A stretch of 64,000 nucleotides of DNA from Bradyrhizobium archetypum (GTDB lineage: Bacteria; Pseudomonadota; Alphaproteobacteria; Rhizobiales; Xanthobacteraceae): positions 682,001 to 746,000 of the forward strand of contig NZ_JAAVLW010000002.1 of NCBI RefSeq assembly GCF_013114835.1, in the 5' to 3' direction. A model generated the notes under the pieces. That model had not been told where the DNA came from. It was given only the letters and a program-made list of their open reading frames with translations, and searched no databases. Every line of letters begins with the position of its first letter. Within the stretch, counting starts at the first letter, position 1. Shown here piece after piece: positions 55,701-63,487 of the stretch. A program made the translations under genes and the position numbers.

Positions 55701-56074
55701 ACTTCACGGGTCGGCCACAGCAAGTCGTCGATCAGGGTGTTGACGGAGCCCTCCATCTCCGCCCACGAGCCGCTGGTGAGGTCGAACTTGACGCGCTGGC
55801 GCGTCTTGCCCTCGCGGCCGACGACCTGGCCGACGCGCTCCAGTTGCTGCGCCATGCGCTGGTTGGCGGCGACGATCTCATTGAAGGTGTCGGCAATCTT
55901 GCCCTCGATCCCGAGATGATCGCCGGTCATCCGGACCGAAAAGTCGCCCGCGCGCATTGCCTGCAGGGCGTGCAGGAGATCCTGCATCGGGTCGGAGGTG
56001 CCGTTGGTGGATGGTGGTTTGGGCTTGTTGACGCGGCGAACGGAGGGTGATGCTCCAGGGGAAAGATCACTCAT
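49778..56074 (-). CDS. Giant soluble poly-HAMP hybrid histidine kinase (group III/Nik1-like)
   Basis: About 2,098 residues and no membrane segment. Order: Pro-rich start; two divergent HAMP units (about 30-165); eleven nearly identical 92-residue HAMP units (about 170-1175), each with [20 protein letters not shown] and [11 protein letters not shown]; a GAF domain (about 1210-1350); a Gln/Glu coiled coil; HisKA with [13 protein letters not shown]; HATPase ([19 protein letters not shown]); and three receivers with Asp in [16 protein letters not shown] and LMDIMMPQ. The 92-residue HAMP array is the hallmark of fungal group III kinases (Nik1/Os-1), which sense osmotic stress. The start at 56074 has AAGGAAA upstream. 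Confidence 0.95.
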   Translation of the reverse strand: MSDLSPGASPSVRRVNKPKPPSTNGTSDPMQDLLHALQAMRAGDFSVRMTGDHLGIEGKIADTFNEIVAANQRMAQQLERVGQVVGREGKTRQRVKFDLTSGSWAEMEGSVNTLIDDLLWPTREVTRAVAAVAQGDLLQTVQLDVDGRPLGGEFLQSANIVNTMIKQLGVFTSEVTRVAREVGTEGKLGGQAQVPEVTGVWKDLTESVNSMANNLTGQVRNIAEVTIAVANGDLSKKITVDVRGEILQLKEAINTMVDQLRSFASEVTRVAREVGTDGKLGGQAIVPGVAGTWKDLTDSVNAMCGNLTAQVRNIANVTTAVARGDLSRKITVDVRGEILELKDTINTMVDQLNSFASEVTRVAREVGTEGKLGGQAQVPGVAGTWKDLTDNVNFMASNLTAQVRNIADVATAIAGGDLSKKITVNVSGEILQLKETLNTMVDQLNAFAGEVTRVAREVGTEGRLGGQANVLGVAGTWKDLTESVNSMASNLTAQVRNIAEVTTAVANGDLSKKITVDVRGEILELKDTINTMVDQLNAFAGEVTRVAREVGTEGKLGGQANVRGVAGTWKDLTDNVNSMAGNLTAQVRNIAEVATAVAKGDLSKKITVNVSGEILQLKETLNTMVDQLNAFASEVTRVAREVGTDGKLGGQAQVTGVAGTWKDLTDSVNSMAGNLTAQVRNIAEVATAIAGGDLSRKITVDVRGEILQLKETLNTMVDQLNRFAGEVTRVAREVGTEGRLGGQANVPGVAGTWKDLTDNVNSMAGNLTGQVRNIAEVTTAVAKGDLSKKITVDVKGEILELKNTVNTMVDQLNAFASEVTRVAREVGTEGKLGGQAQVPEVAGTWKDLTDNVNFMASNLTAQVRNIAEVATAIAGGDLSKKITVDVRGEILLLKDTLNTMVEQLRSFAAEVTRVAREVGTEGRLGGQAVVPGVGGTWKDLTDNVNLLAANLTTQVRNIAEVTTAVARGDLSRKITVDVKGEILELKNTINTMVDQLNAFAGEVTRVAREVGTEGKLGGQAQVPGVAGTWKDLTDTVNFMAANLTEQVRGIVKVVTAVANGDLKQNLTVKSKGEVAALADTINNMTETLATFADQVTSVAREVGVEGRLGGQANVPGAAGTWKDLTGNVNLLAANLTSQVRAIAEVATAVTKGDLTRSIQVDARGEVAELKDNINTMIGNLRLTTQVNTEQDWLKTNLARFTNMLQGQRELSTVGRLLLTELAPLVNAHMGAIYQVENAETAQLRLLSSYAGDGANPHPQVVQFGEGLIGQCAMDKRQRLVSDIPSDTAPINSALLRVIPKNIVVLPVLFENQVKAVIELSSIGSFTTSQMTFLEQLTDSIGIVLNSIEATMQTEGLLKQSQQLAGELQTQQKELQQTNEQLEQKAQQLAERNVEVERKNQEIEQARRALEEKATELALTSKYKSEFLANMSHELRTPLNSILILGQQLTENPDGNLSPKQVEFARTIHGAGTDLLNLISDILDLSKIESGTVTVDAEEILTSSLLETVGRPFKHEAENRHLSFNVNVDENLPRSMVTDSKRLQQVLKNLLSNAFKFTAEGGVKLNVSAAVGGWSAEHPILNHAPAVVAFEVTDTGIGIPLEKQKLIFEAFQQADAGTSRKYGGTGLGLAISRELASLLGGEIHLRSAPGKGSTFVLYLPLKYSGPTIAPRPPAPSPFAPAPPPALQAATTQERIIEQLPDDRLNLAPGDTILLIVEDDPHYARVLIDLARDKGFKVLVASRGAEALDLAKQFQPAAVSLDVFLPDMLGWTVLSQLKHNPLTRHIPVQIITLDEDRQHALARGAFSFVNKPTTPEGVSAALSQIKEYAKPRRKRLLIVEDNAAEQMSITELLGHDDIEILTADTGADALSTMRNQPCDCVVLDLRLPDMSGFEVLDKLRNDETLSNVPVVVFTGRELSAEEDAELHTMARSIVVKGVESPERLLDETSLFLHRVITELPVEKQRMLEKLNSSDEDLVGKTALLVDDDARNIFALSSVLERRGMKVLTATTGHEAIALVKSNPNIAIVLMDIMMPQMDGYQTMGVIRENPSFSRLPIIALTAKAMKGDREKCLEAGASDYLAKPVNTEQLLLAIRMWLHR
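52535..55570. repeat. Eleven-unit 276-bp tandem repeat coding the HAMP array
   Basis: Units recur exactly every 276 bp (92 codons); the block TCGGTGCCGACCTCGCGCGC or a close variant repeats near 53034, 53309, 53586, 53862, 54138, 54414, 54690, 54966, 55242 and 55518, with a diverged copy near 52757. Near-identity between units implies recent expansion or gene conversion and makes unit number prone to change or mis-assembly. Confidence 0.93.
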
Positions 56075-56215
56075 GGTGTTTCCTTGGCCAGTTCGCTCGA
56101 ATCCCATTGGCTGAGATGCGATTTCACAAATAGACCGCTGCCCCATCGGCAGATCAAGCCGGAATAACGGTTAAGGTCGTGAAATCAATGACATGGAACT
56201 CAGCCCGGGTTCCTC

Positions 56216-56240
56216 AATGCGCCGGGAACCTGATTGTTCC
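56216..56240 (-). promoter_or_regulatory. Possible EcfG-like promoter of the giant kinase gene
   Basis: On the minus strand GGAAC (56236-56240), 16 bases, CATT (56216-56219). Spacing fits EcfG, but the -10 should be CGTT. The leader would be about 135 bases. Confidence 0.3.
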
Positions 56241-56272
56241 AGTCGGTTAAAAATTATTTGGAACCGGAGACG

Positions 56273-56298
56273 AAAACGCCCCGGCTAGAACCGGGGCG
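56273..56298 (-). terminator. Intrinsic terminator of the liv operon
   Basis: Stem CGCCCCGG / CCGGGGCG with loop CTAGAA, followed on the minus strand by TTTTCGTCT. It lies about 32 bp after the stop codon of the binding-protein gene. Confidence 0.85.
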
Positions 56299-56330
56299 CA
56301 TCGATCATGCGATATGATTTCCGTGAGTGA

Positions 56331-57449
56331 TCAAGACCCCTTCGGATTGATCTCGGCGTAGTTGCCCTTGGCGTCCCACTTGTAGACGACGTAGTCGATC
56401 ACCTTGATGTCGCCCTTGGCGTCGAAGCCCAGCTTGCCGAGCACGGTGTCCCATTCACCGGCCTTGATGGTCTCCATCACCTTCTTCGGCTCGGTGGTCT
56501 TCGCCTTCGCCACCGCCTGCGTCCAGACCTGCATCGCGGCATAGGTGTAGAGGGTGTAGCCCTCGGGATCGATGTTCTTGGACTTGAACTTCTCGACGAT
56601 CGCCTTGGCGCTCGCCTTGTTGCGCGGATCGGGACCGAAGGTGAACAGCGTGCCTTCGGCGGCCGGACCGGTGATGGAGGCGAACTCCTTGTCGTTCATG
56701 GCGTCGCCCGCCATCAACACCGTCTTGAGGCCCTGGTCGCGCATCTGGCGCAGGATCAGGCCGGCTTCCTGATGGTAGCCGCCGACAAAGACGAGATCGA
56801 TATTGTCGCGCTTCAGCCGCGACACGATCGAGTTAAAGTCCTTGTCGCCCTTGTTGTAGGACTCGAACATCTTTTCGGTGAAGCCGGCCTTGTTGAGCGC
56901 CTTCTTGGTCTCGTCGGCGAGGCCTTTGCCATACGTCGTCTTGTCGTTGAGGATGGCGACGTTCTTGCCCTTGTAGTTCTTGACGATGTAGTCGGCAGCG
57001 ACCAGGCCCTGCTGATCGTCACGGCCGCAGACGCGCGCCACGTTCCACAGCTTGCGCTCGGTGAACAGCGGGTTGGTCGAGGCCGGCGTAATCTGCAGCA
57101 CGTTGCCGTCGGCGTAGGCTTCGGAGGCCGGGATTGACGAGGACGAGCAGAAGTGGCCGGCCACGAACGGGATCTTGGCGCTGGCGAACTTTTCCGCCAC
57201 CGAGCGCGCCTGCTTGGGATCGCAGGCGTCGTCGCCGACCTGCAGCGCCAGCTTCTTGCCGAGCACGCCGCCGGCGGCGTTGATGTCGGCCACCGCCTGT
57301 TCGGCGCCGTTCTTCATCTGCCGGCCGAATGCGGATTCGCCGCCCGTCATCGGGCCCGCAACTGCGATGGAGATGTCCTGCGCCAGCGCGGTTGTCGACA
57401 GCGCCAACGATGCGCCCAAAGCCAGGCCGATGAGTTTCAGTGATTTCAT
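56331..57449 (-). CDS. livK: Branched-chain amino acid ABC transporter, periplasmic binding protein
   Basis: 372 residues with a signal peptide (KSLKLIGLALGASLALSTTALAQ). Type I periplasmic binding fold of the Leu/Ile/Val-binding family: ISIAVAGPMTGGESAFGRQM at the start, then FVAGHFCSSSSIPAS and LTPASTNPLFTE-like hinge blocks. Ligand may be a branched-chain amino acid, an amide or an aromatic acid. Start 57449 chosen at the signal peptide. It is the last gene of the liv unit, 186 bp after livF, and is followed by a terminator. Confidence 0.93.
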   Translation of the reverse strand: MKSLKLIGLALGASLALSTTALAQDISIAVAGPMTGGESAFGRQMKNGAEQAVADINAAGGVLGKKLALQVGDDACDPKQARSVAEKFASAKIPFVAGHFCSSSSIPASEAYADGNVLQITPASTNPLFTERKLWNVARVCGRDDQQGLVAADYIVKNYKGKNVAILNDKTTYGKGLADETKKALNKAGFTEKMFESYNKGDKDFNSIVSRLKRDNIDLVFVGGYHQEAGLILRQMRDQGLKTVLMAGDAMNDKEFASITGPAAEGTLFTFGPDPRNKASAKAIVEKFKSKNIDPEGYTLYTYAAMQVWTQAVAKAKTTEPKKVMETIKAGEWDTVLGKLGFDAKGDIKVIDYVVYKWDAKGNYAEINPKGS

Positions 57450-57635
57450 GAGGTATCCTCGCAGTTCAGTCGATTTCGGGAAATACCCGGCGGGCCGGGT
57501 ACGAAAATCAGGCCCATTGTCGGCTGATTTTACCGCGAAGTCATCGGCAATTTTCGGGCAAATCGACCGTCCGTTCGCCGCATCTTGCCGCAGTTTGCGG
57601 TGTCCCGGATGCGGTGCAGCGGAACGCATCCACCG

Positions 57636-58370
57636 TTACTCCCGCCGGCCGCCTTCCAGATAGGCAGCGCGGATTTCCGGGCGCTGCAGCAATTCGCTGC
57701 CGGTTCCGGAGAGCGTGATCAGGCCGTTGACCATGACATAGCCGCGATGGGCCAGCTTCAGTGCGTGGTTGGCGTTCTGTTCGACGATCAGAACCGTCAG
57801 GCCGTCCTGCCGGTTCAGGGTCTTTATCGCATCAAAAATCTGCCGCGCGATCAGGGGGGCGAGGCCGAGCGACGGTTCGTCCAGCATCAACAGGCGCGGC
57901 CGGCTCATCAGGGCCCGGCCGATCGCCAGCATCTGCTGCTCGCCGCCGGACAACGTGCCGCCGCGCTGCGTCATGCGTTCCTTGAGCCGCGGGAACAGCG
58001 CGAAGACACGCTCCAGCCCGCTCGCCCGGTCGGCTTCGCTGCTATCGGTCGCATCCGCCCCCATCTGCAGGTTTTCCGCCACGGTCATGCGCGGGAAAAT
58101 GCGGCGCCCCTCCGGGGATTGCGCGATGCGCAGCCGCGCAATCTCATGCGTCGGCACGCCGGTGATGTCCTGGCCGTCAAACTCGATGCGGCCCGCGCGG
58201 GCGCGCGGCCGGCCGAAGATCGTCATCATCAGCGTCGACTTGCCGGCGCCATTGGCGCCGATCAGCGCGACGATCTCGCCGGCCTTGATGTCAAGATCGA
58301 CGCCCTTCAGCGCCTCGATCTTGCCGTAGGCCGCGCGCAACGAACGGATCGCGAGCAGGGGGGCAGTCAT
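57636..58370 (-). CDS. livF: Branched-chain amino acid ABC transporter ATP-binding protein LivF
   Basis: 244-residue ATPase. Walker A GANGAGKST, LivF-type block SPEGRRIFPRMTVAENLQMGA, signature LSGGEQQMLAIGRAL, Walker B LLMLDEPSLGL and H-loop EQNANHAL are all present. It pairs with LivG to power uptake. The gap of 94 bp from livG holds a strong inverted repeat. Confidence 0.96.
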   Translation of the reverse strand: MTAPLLAIRSLRAAYGKIEALKGVDLDIKAGEIVALIGANGAGKSTLMMTIFGRPRARAGRIEFDGQDITGVPTHEIARLRIAQSPEGRRIFPRMTVAENLQMGADATDSSEADRASGLERVFALFPRLKERMTQRGGTLSGGEQQMLAIGRALMSRPRLLMLDEPSLGLAPLIARQIFDAIKTLNRQDGLTVLIVEQNANHALKLAHRGYVMVNGLITLSGTGSELLQRPEIRAAYLEGGRRE

Positions 58371-58412
58371 GTTGCACCCCCTTTGCCGTTCGGCGCGAAT
58401 GCCTCGGTCCTT

Positions 58413-58443
58413 CCTCCCCCTGAAAGGGGCTTGCAGGGGGAGG
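58413..58443. repeat. 10-bp inverted repeat between livG and livF
   Basis: CCTCCCCCTG (58413-58422) and CAGGGGGAGG (58434-58443) form a perfect stem with an 11-base loop. Lacking a T-run, it is more likely an mRNA-stability or partial attenuation hairpin, or another dispersed palindrome, than a terminator. Confidence 0.75.
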
Positions 58444-58464
58444 TGGGTTTATCGCGTGAGGCGC

Positions 58465-59298
58465 TCACGTTCCGCTCTCCATCACCGCGATCGCTTCCTC
58501 CTCGTCGGCGCCGAGATAGGCGGCGATCACCTTGGGATCGTCGCGGATCTCGCGCGGCGTGCCTTCGGCGATCTTCACGCCATGGTCCATCACCACGACG
58601 TGGTCGGAGATTTGCATCACCACGCTCATGTCGTGCTCGATCAACAGGATCGAGGTGCCATGTTCGGCGCGGATCGAGAGCAGCAATTCGCTCAAAGCAG
58701 CGCTTTCGCGTGCATTCAATCCGGCCGCCGGTTCGTCGAGACAGAGCAGCGCCGGCTGGGTGCACATCGCGCGCGCGATTTCGAGGCGCCGCTGGTCCCC
58801 ATAGGGCAGGTTACCGGCGGCATCGTCGGCGCGATCCAGCAGCCCGACGCGGTCGAGCCAGGTCCGCGCCAGGTCGATCGCGGCCAGTTCGGCGTTGCGC
58901 CAGGACGGCGCGCCGATCAGGCCGAGGAACGTCAGCCCGGAGGCGCGCATCAGCGCATTGTGCTGCGCCACCATGAGATTCTCCAGCGCCGTCATGCCGG
59001 GAAACAGGCGAATGTTCTGGAAGGTGCGCGCGACCTTGGCCAGCTTGGAAATCCGGAAATCGTTGAGACGTTCGAGCTGGATGGCGCGGCCATCCTCATG
59101 CGTGAGCCGCATCGCGCCGGAGGTCGGCTTGTAGAAGCCGGTGATGCAGTTGAAGACCGTGGTCTTGCCGGCGCCGTTCGGCCCGATCAGCGCGGTGATC
59201 TTACGCCGCTCGGCATTGAAGGTGAGGTCGTTGACCGCGACGATGCCGCCGAAGCGCATCGACAGGCGATCGACGCCGAGGATGGGATTGCCGCTCAT
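58465..59298 (-). CDS. livG: Branched-chain amino acid ABC transporter ATP-binding protein LivG
   Basis: 277-residue ATPase. Walker A GPNGAGKTT, KVARTFQNIRLFPGMTALENLMVAQH (LivG hallmark), signature region NLPYGDQRRLEIARAM, Walker B LLCLDEPAAGLN and H-loop LIEHDMSVVM. Its ATG overlaps the livM stop (ATGA), so the two are translationally coupled. Confidence 0.96.
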   Translation of the reverse strand: MSGNPILGVDRLSMRFGGIVAVNDLTFNAERRKITALIGPNGAGKTTVFNCITGFYKPTSGAMRLTHEDGRAIQLERLNDFRISKLAKVARTFQNIRLFPGMTALENLMVAQHNALMRASGLTFLGLIGAPSWRNAELAAIDLARTWLDRVGLLDRADDAAGNLPYGDQRRLEIARAMCTQPALLCLDEPAAGLNARESAALSELLLSIRAEHGTSILLIEHDMSVVMQISDHVVVMDHGVKIAEGTPREIRDDPKVIAAYLGADEEEAIAVMESGT

Positions 59299-60614
59299 CC
59301 GTGGCCCTCCTTGACGAGGTCGGACGAGATCGCCTGGCTGTGTTTAAGAAACACGGTCGGCGCGCGATGGCCGATCAGGCCGCGCGGCCGCCAGATCATC
59401 AACAGCACCATCGCCATGCCGAACACCAGCATGCGGTACTGGTCGAGCCCGCGGAACAGCTCGAAGCCGCCGATCATGGTGAGGGCTGCGAGCGCGACGC
59501 CGAGCTGCGAACCCATGCCGCCGAGCACGACGATCGCCAGCACCAGCGCCGATTCATGGAAGGTGAAGGATTCCGGGCTGATGAAACCCTGTCTGGTCGC
59601 AAAGAACGCGCCGGCAAAACCGCCGAACATCGCCCCGGTTGCAAACGCCGTCAGCTTGGTCGTCGTGGTGTTGATGCCGAGCGCGCGGCAGGCGACTTCG
59701 TCCTCGCGCAGCGCCTCCCAGGCGCGGCCGATCGGCAGACGGCGCAGGCGGATCGTGACCCAATTGGTGAGCAGCGCCAGCGCCAGGATGATGTAAAACA
59801 GAAATACGATACGGTGCGTCGGCGAGAACTCGATGCCGAGCAGGGCGGCAAGCCCGTCGTCGGCGGGCGAAAGCGGAATGCCGAACAGCGTCGGGCGGGG
59901 AATGCCGGTAACCCCGTTCGGGCCGCCGGTGAGGCTCTGCCAGTTGATCAGGACCAGGCGGATGATCTCGCCGAAGGCCAGCGTCACAATGGCGAGATAA
60001 TCGCCGCGCAGCCGCAGCACGGGAAAGCCGAGCAGCACGCCCCAGAACGCGGCGAGAATGCCGGCCAGCGGCAGGCAGATCCAGAACGACAGGCCGAAAT
60101 TAGTGGCGAGCAGCGCGTAGGAATAGGCGCCGACCGCGTAGAAGGCGACATAGCCGAGATCGAGCAGGCCGGCGAGGCCGACCACCACGTTCAGCCCCCA
60201 TCCGAGCATGACATAGGTCAGCACGAGGATCGCGAGGTCGAGAATGTAGCGCTCGTTATAGAACAGCACCGGCACCAGAAAAGTGAACACCAGCAGCACC
60301 GGCGGGAGCAGGCGTCCAGCGAGCGAAAGCCCACGTTGTACAGAAGCCGGCACCACTTTGACTGTGTCGACCGGTCCCCACCATTGCCGCAACAACTCGA
60401 TGATGATGCTGCCGCCGAACACGGCTCCGACCATGGCGGCGAGGTCGCCGAAGCGCGTCCAGTAGACCAGTTGCCCTTGCGGACCTGCCTCGGTGCGGAC
60501 GCCAATCATCAGCGAGAACAGCACCAGCGCCACGAAGGCGCTGACCAGCGCTTTCTTGAGGATGAAGGCGGCGCCCGGAGCGCGCGATGTTTGGACGGCG
60601 GGGTTCGCGCTCAC
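59295..60614 (-). CDS. livM: Branched-chain amino acid ABC transporter permease LivM
   Basis: 439-residue inner-membrane permease with about ten helices. The conserved permease blocks are GLNVVVGLAGLLDLGYVAFYAVGAYSYALL, LRLRGDYLAIVTLAFGEIIRL and the cytoplasmic loop GRAWEALREDEVACRALGINTTTTKLTAFATGA. An N-terminal extension with two or three extra helices precedes the core, as in long LivM forms. Start GTG 60614 lies 11 bp after the livH stop; the frame extends upstream into livH without homology. Confidence 0.95.
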   Translation of the reverse strand: MSANPAVQTSRAPGAAFILKKALVSAFVALVLFSLMIGVRTEAGPQGQLVYWTRFGDLAAMVGAVFGGSIIIELLRQWWGPVDTVKVVPASVQRGLSLAGRLLPPVLLVFTFLVPVLFYNERYILDLAILVLTYVMLGWGLNVVVGLAGLLDLGYVAFYAVGAYSYALLATNFGLSFWICLPLAGILAAFWGVLLGFPVLRLRGDYLAIVTLAFGEIIRLVLINWQSLTGGPNGVTGIPRPTLFGIPLSPADDGLAALLGIEFSPTHRIVFLFYIILALALLTNWVTIRLRRLPIGRAWEALREDEVACRALGINTTTTKLTAFATGAMFGGFAGAFFATRQGFISPESFTFHESALVLAIVVLGGMGSQLGVALAALTMIGGFELFRGLDQYRMLVFGMAMVLLMIWRPRGLIGHRAPTVFLKHSQAISSDLVKEGHG

Positions 60615-60625
60615 GCTACGGCCCG

Positions 60626-61543
60626 TCAGACTTTTTCGACTTCGGGCCGGCCGAGCAGGCCGGTCGGAAGGAAGATCAGGACCACGATCAGGATCGAGAA
60701 CGCGGCGACGTCCTTGTACTCGACCGAGAAATACGCCGACCACAGCGTCTCGATCAGGCCGATCAGAAGTCCGCCCAGCATCGCGCCCGGCAGCGAGCCG
60801 ATGCCGCCGAGCACGGCGGCGGTGAACGCCTTGATGCCGGCGACGAAGCCCATGAAGAAATCGACCAGCCCGTAATAGAGCAGATACATCATACCGGCGA
60901 CCGCGGCGAGCGCGGCGCCGATCACGAAGGTCATGGAGATGGTGCGGTCGACGTCGACGCCGAGGAGAGAGGCCATGGTCTGGTCCTGCTCGCAGGCGCG
61001 CATGTCGCGGCCAAGCCGCGTGCTCGAGACCAACCAGGTGAACAGCGCCAGCAGCACCACGGTGGTGACGACGACGATGATCTGGATGTTGGAAAGCTGC
61101 ACGACAAAGCCTTCGGCGCCCTCATGCAGGGTGTAGCCGCCGGTGATGATCGGCGGCACCGGCTTGACCCGCGCGCCCTGGGCGACCTGCGAATAATTTG
61201 TCAGCACAAATGACATACCGATCGCCGAGAGCATCGGCGCCAGGCGGAACGAGTGCCGCAGTGGCCGGTAGGCGATGCGTTCCACCGTCCAGCCATAGAG
61301 CGCTGTGATAGCCATCGAGACCAGCAGCACCACCAGCAAGATCAGGGGGATGGCGGTCAGTCCGAACGAGACCAGGATCAGAAAGGTGATCAGGGCGATG
61401 AAGCCGCCGATCATGAAAATATCGCCATGGGCGAAATTGATCATGCCGACGATGCCGTAAACCATGGTGTAGCCAATCGCGATCAGGCCGTAGATCGAGC
61501 CGAGCACGAGGCCGTTGATCAGTTGCTGGGCGAAATAATCCAT
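60626..61543 (-). CDS. livH: Branched-chain amino acid ABC transporter permease LivH
   Basis: 305-residue permease with eight or so helices. It starts MDYFAQQLINGLVLGSIYGLIAIGYTMVYGIVGMINFAHGD-like, the LivH hallmark, and has the loop STRLGRDMRACEQDQTMASLLGVDVDRTI. It is the first gene of livHMGFK on this strand. The 276 bp upstream to 61819 show no clear consensus promoter. Confidence 0.96.
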   Translation of the reverse strand: MDYFAQQLINGLVLGSIYGLIAIGYTMVYGIVGMINFAHGDIFMIGGFIALITFLILVSFGLTAIPLILLVVLLVSMAITALYGWTVERIAYRPLRHSFRLAPMLSAIGMSFVLTNYSQVAQGARVKPVPPIITGGYTLHEGAEGFVVQLSNIQIIVVVTTVVLLALFTWLVSSTRLGRDMRACEQDQTMASLLGVDVDRTISMTFVIGAALAAVAGMMYLLYYGLVDFFMGFVAGIKAFTAAVLGGIGSLPGAMLGGLLIGLIETLWSAYFSVEYKDVAAFSILIVVLIFLPTGLLGRPEVEKV

Positions 61544-61819
61544 GCGCTGCCGTTTTTTGCACGAGGACGCGGCGAGAGCTCCGGCAGCCCATGACGACGC
61601 GTCGTGTCGTTTTCTAACAGGTGGGAACCGGGGCCGGCAACAGCACCGGCTGCGGCTTAATTGGCTTGTACAGAGCTAGTTTTTGCGCAGCGGTTCCAGC
61701 GCCACAGTCCGGACACGGCTTTGCCGTCCGATGATCGCATCGGAACCGCTGTTCCGCTGCAACCAACCCTGTGACTCTCCGTTAATTCAGGCTACGGTCT
61801 CAACAACGGAGATCCCTCG

Positions 61820-61981
61820 ATGAGTAAGATGAACCAGAACCCGGGTCAGCAGAACCAGAACCCGGGTCAGAAGCCCGGACAGCAGCAGCAGGGCGGCGGC
61901 CAGAAGCCCGGCCAGCAGCAGCAGGATCCGGGACGTCAGGGACAAAAGCCCAGTCAGGATCCACGGCAGATGCCAGAGTAA
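61820..61981 (+). CDS. Small Pro/Gly/Gln-repeat hydrophilic protein
   Basis: 53 residues: repeats of NPGQ, KPGQ and QQQ, starting MSKMNQNPGQQNQNPGQ and ending DPRQMPE. No hydrophobic or folded part, no signal. GGAG lies 9 bases before the ATG and a hairpin terminator follows 20 bp after the stop. It looks like an intrinsically disordered, hydrophilin-like protein; protection from drying or a binding role is possible but not shown. Short proteins of this make-up occur in Bradyrhizobium (from memory). Confidence 0.68.
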   Translation: MSKMNQNPGQQNQNPGQKPGQQQQGGGQKPGQQQQDPGRQGQKPSQDPRQMPE

Positions 61982-62000
61982 AAGGGCACATGCCAGAACA

Positions 62001-62033
62001 GAAAAGGCCCCGCCGAAAAGGTGGGGCTTTTCT
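62001..62033. terminator. Bidirectional intrinsic terminator
   Basis: Stem AAAAGGCCCCGCC / GGTGGGGCTTTT (one G-bulge and a G-T pair) with loop GAAAA and T-runs on both sides. It lies between the small Gln-rich gene and the convergent pca genes. Confidence 0.85.
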
Positions 62034-62080
62034 TTTGTGCGCTGCCAACTTCGTGTCCCGGACGCGGGAATGGCGCCCGG

Positions 62081-62473
62081 CTAGCTCTTCAGCAAACCCA
62101 GTTCGGCGATGATCGCGCCCGCTTCCTTGACGGCGTGGTTGGCCGCCGGCACGCCGCAATAGATCGCCTGCTGCAAGAGGATTTCCTTGATGTCGTCGGG
62201 CGTGAAGCCGCCTTCCGCGAGCGCCGCACGGACATGCAGGCGGAATTCATCCCACTGTCCGAGCGCCACCATGGTGCCGATGACCAGCACGCGGCGGGTG
62301 CGGTGGTCGAAATGCGGCCGGGTCCAGATGTCGCCCCAGGCATAGCGGGTGATCAGATCCTGGAAGTCGGTATTGAAGGCGTTGCGGTTCTTGATCGACT
62401 TGTCGACCCATTCATTGCCGAGCACCTTGCGGCGCTGCGCCATGCCGTCGTCGCGGCGTTGGTTGTCGTCCAT
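62081..62473 (-). CDS. pcaC: 4-carboxymuconolactone decarboxylase
   Basis: 130-residue enzyme of the beta-ketoadipate pathway: removes CO2 from 4-carboxymuconolactone. Core motif RPHFDHRTRRVLVIGTMVALGQWDEFRLHVRAAL, then EILLQQAIYCGVPAANHAVKEA with the general-base Glu and the Cys-His region of the AhpD/CMD fold. Start 62473 has GGAGGAG upstream. It is the last of pcaB-pcaD-pcaC on this strand. Confidence 0.95.
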   Translation of the reverse strand: MDDNQRRDDGMAQRRKVLGNEWVDKSIKNRNAFNTDFQDLITRYAWGDIWTRPHFDHRTRRVLVIGTMVALGQWDEFRLHVRAALAEGGFTPDDIKEILLQQAIYCGVPAANHAVKEAGAIIAELGLLKS

Positions 62474-62486
62474 TGATGTCTCCTCC

Positions 62487-62562
62487 CGTCCTTGCGAGGA
62501 GCGAAGCGACGAAGCAATCCGCAAGTGGTGAAATGGAGTGCTTCGCTTCGCTCGCAATGGCG
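62487..62562. repeat. Dispersed palindromic repeat, family C
   Basis: Left arm CTTGCGAGGAGCGAAGCGAC and right arm GCTTCGCTTCGCTCGCAATG, as in the copy at 1006-1090. It lies between pcaD and pcaC, inside the presumed operon. Confidence 0.8.
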
Positions 62563-62579
62563 GCCCTGGTTGCGATCTT

Positions 62580-63362
62580 CTACCGTTGCGTCAAGAACCC
62601 GATCACCGCGTCGGTGAAGGCGTGCGGTTGCTCGACATTTGAAATATGCGCGGCATCGAGAATGGTCATGCTGGCGACGGGAATCCGGCTGCGCATGAAT
62701 TCGCCGTCGGCGATCGTCGTCGACATGTCGTGGCGGCCGGCGATGACGAGCGTCGGGCTCTTGATCTTCGGCAGCAGCTCGCGCTGGTCGAGCGTCGACA
62801 GCGCCTCGCAGCAGGCGATGTAGCCCTCGACCGGCGTGGTTAGCATCATCGCCTTCATGTTGGCGGCGACTTGCGGCTGCCGCTCGCGAAAATCCGCCGT
62901 CAGCCAGCCTGCCAGCACGGTGTCGGCGACCGCGGCGATGCCATCTTCCTTCACCGCCTTGATGCGCTCGTGCCAGCGCGTCGGGTCCGGGTAATGGCAG
63001 GTGGTGTTGGCTAGGATGATCTTGCCGAACCTGTCGGGCGCGTTGGCGCCGAGCCATTGCCCGACCATGCCGCCCATCGACAGGCCGCACCAATGCGTTT
63101 TCGCGATGTTAAGGTCGTCGAGGATTGCCAGCACGTCGCGACCGAAGCGTTCCAGCGAGTAGGGTCCGGGCGGCACGCTCGATTTGCCGTGGCCGCGCCG
63201 GTCGTAACGGATGACGCGGAACACTTGCGTCAACGCCTTCATCTGCGGCTCCCACATCTGCATGGTGGAGCCCAGCGAATTCGACAGCATCAGCGTCGGT
63301 CCGCCGTCGCGGCCTTCGACGGATACGTTGAGCAGGCATCCGTCGGCGTCGATCATCGGCAT
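62580..63362 (-). CDS. pcaD: 3-oxoadipate enol-lactonase
   Basis: 260-residue alpha/beta-hydrolase that opens 3-oxoadipate enol-lactone in protocatechuate breakdown. Oxyanion region LSNSLGSTMQMWEPQM, YDRRGHGKSSVPPG, nucleophile elbow HWCGLSMGGMVGQWLG, acid Asp in VIAGRHDMST and His in DAAHISNVEQP. Length equals the family norm. Start 63362 has GCGGAG 9 bases upstream; ATG 63383 is possible. The pcaB gene is 125 bp upstream. Confidence 0.95.
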   Translation of the reverse strand: MPMIDADGCLLNVSVEGRDGGPTLMLSNSLGSTMQMWEPQMKALTQVFRVIRYDRRGHGKSSVPPGPYSLERFGRDVLAILDDLNIAKTHWCGLSMGGMVGQWLGANAPDRFGKIILANTTCHYPDPTRWHERIKAVKEDGIAAVADTVLAGWLTADFRERQPQVAANMKAMMLTTPVEGYIACCEALSTLDQRELLPKIKSPTLVIAGRHDMSTTIADGEFMRSRIPVASMTILDAAHISNVEQPHAFTDAVIGFLTQR

Positions 63363-63487
63363 GGGTCTAGTCTCCGCTGTCATGCGCAGACTTGATCCGC
63401 GCATCCATCTCAAGAATTGAATCTATCCTGGATGATGGATTGCCTGGTCAAGCCCGGCAACGACATCGGAGAGATTCGTCAGCAACA

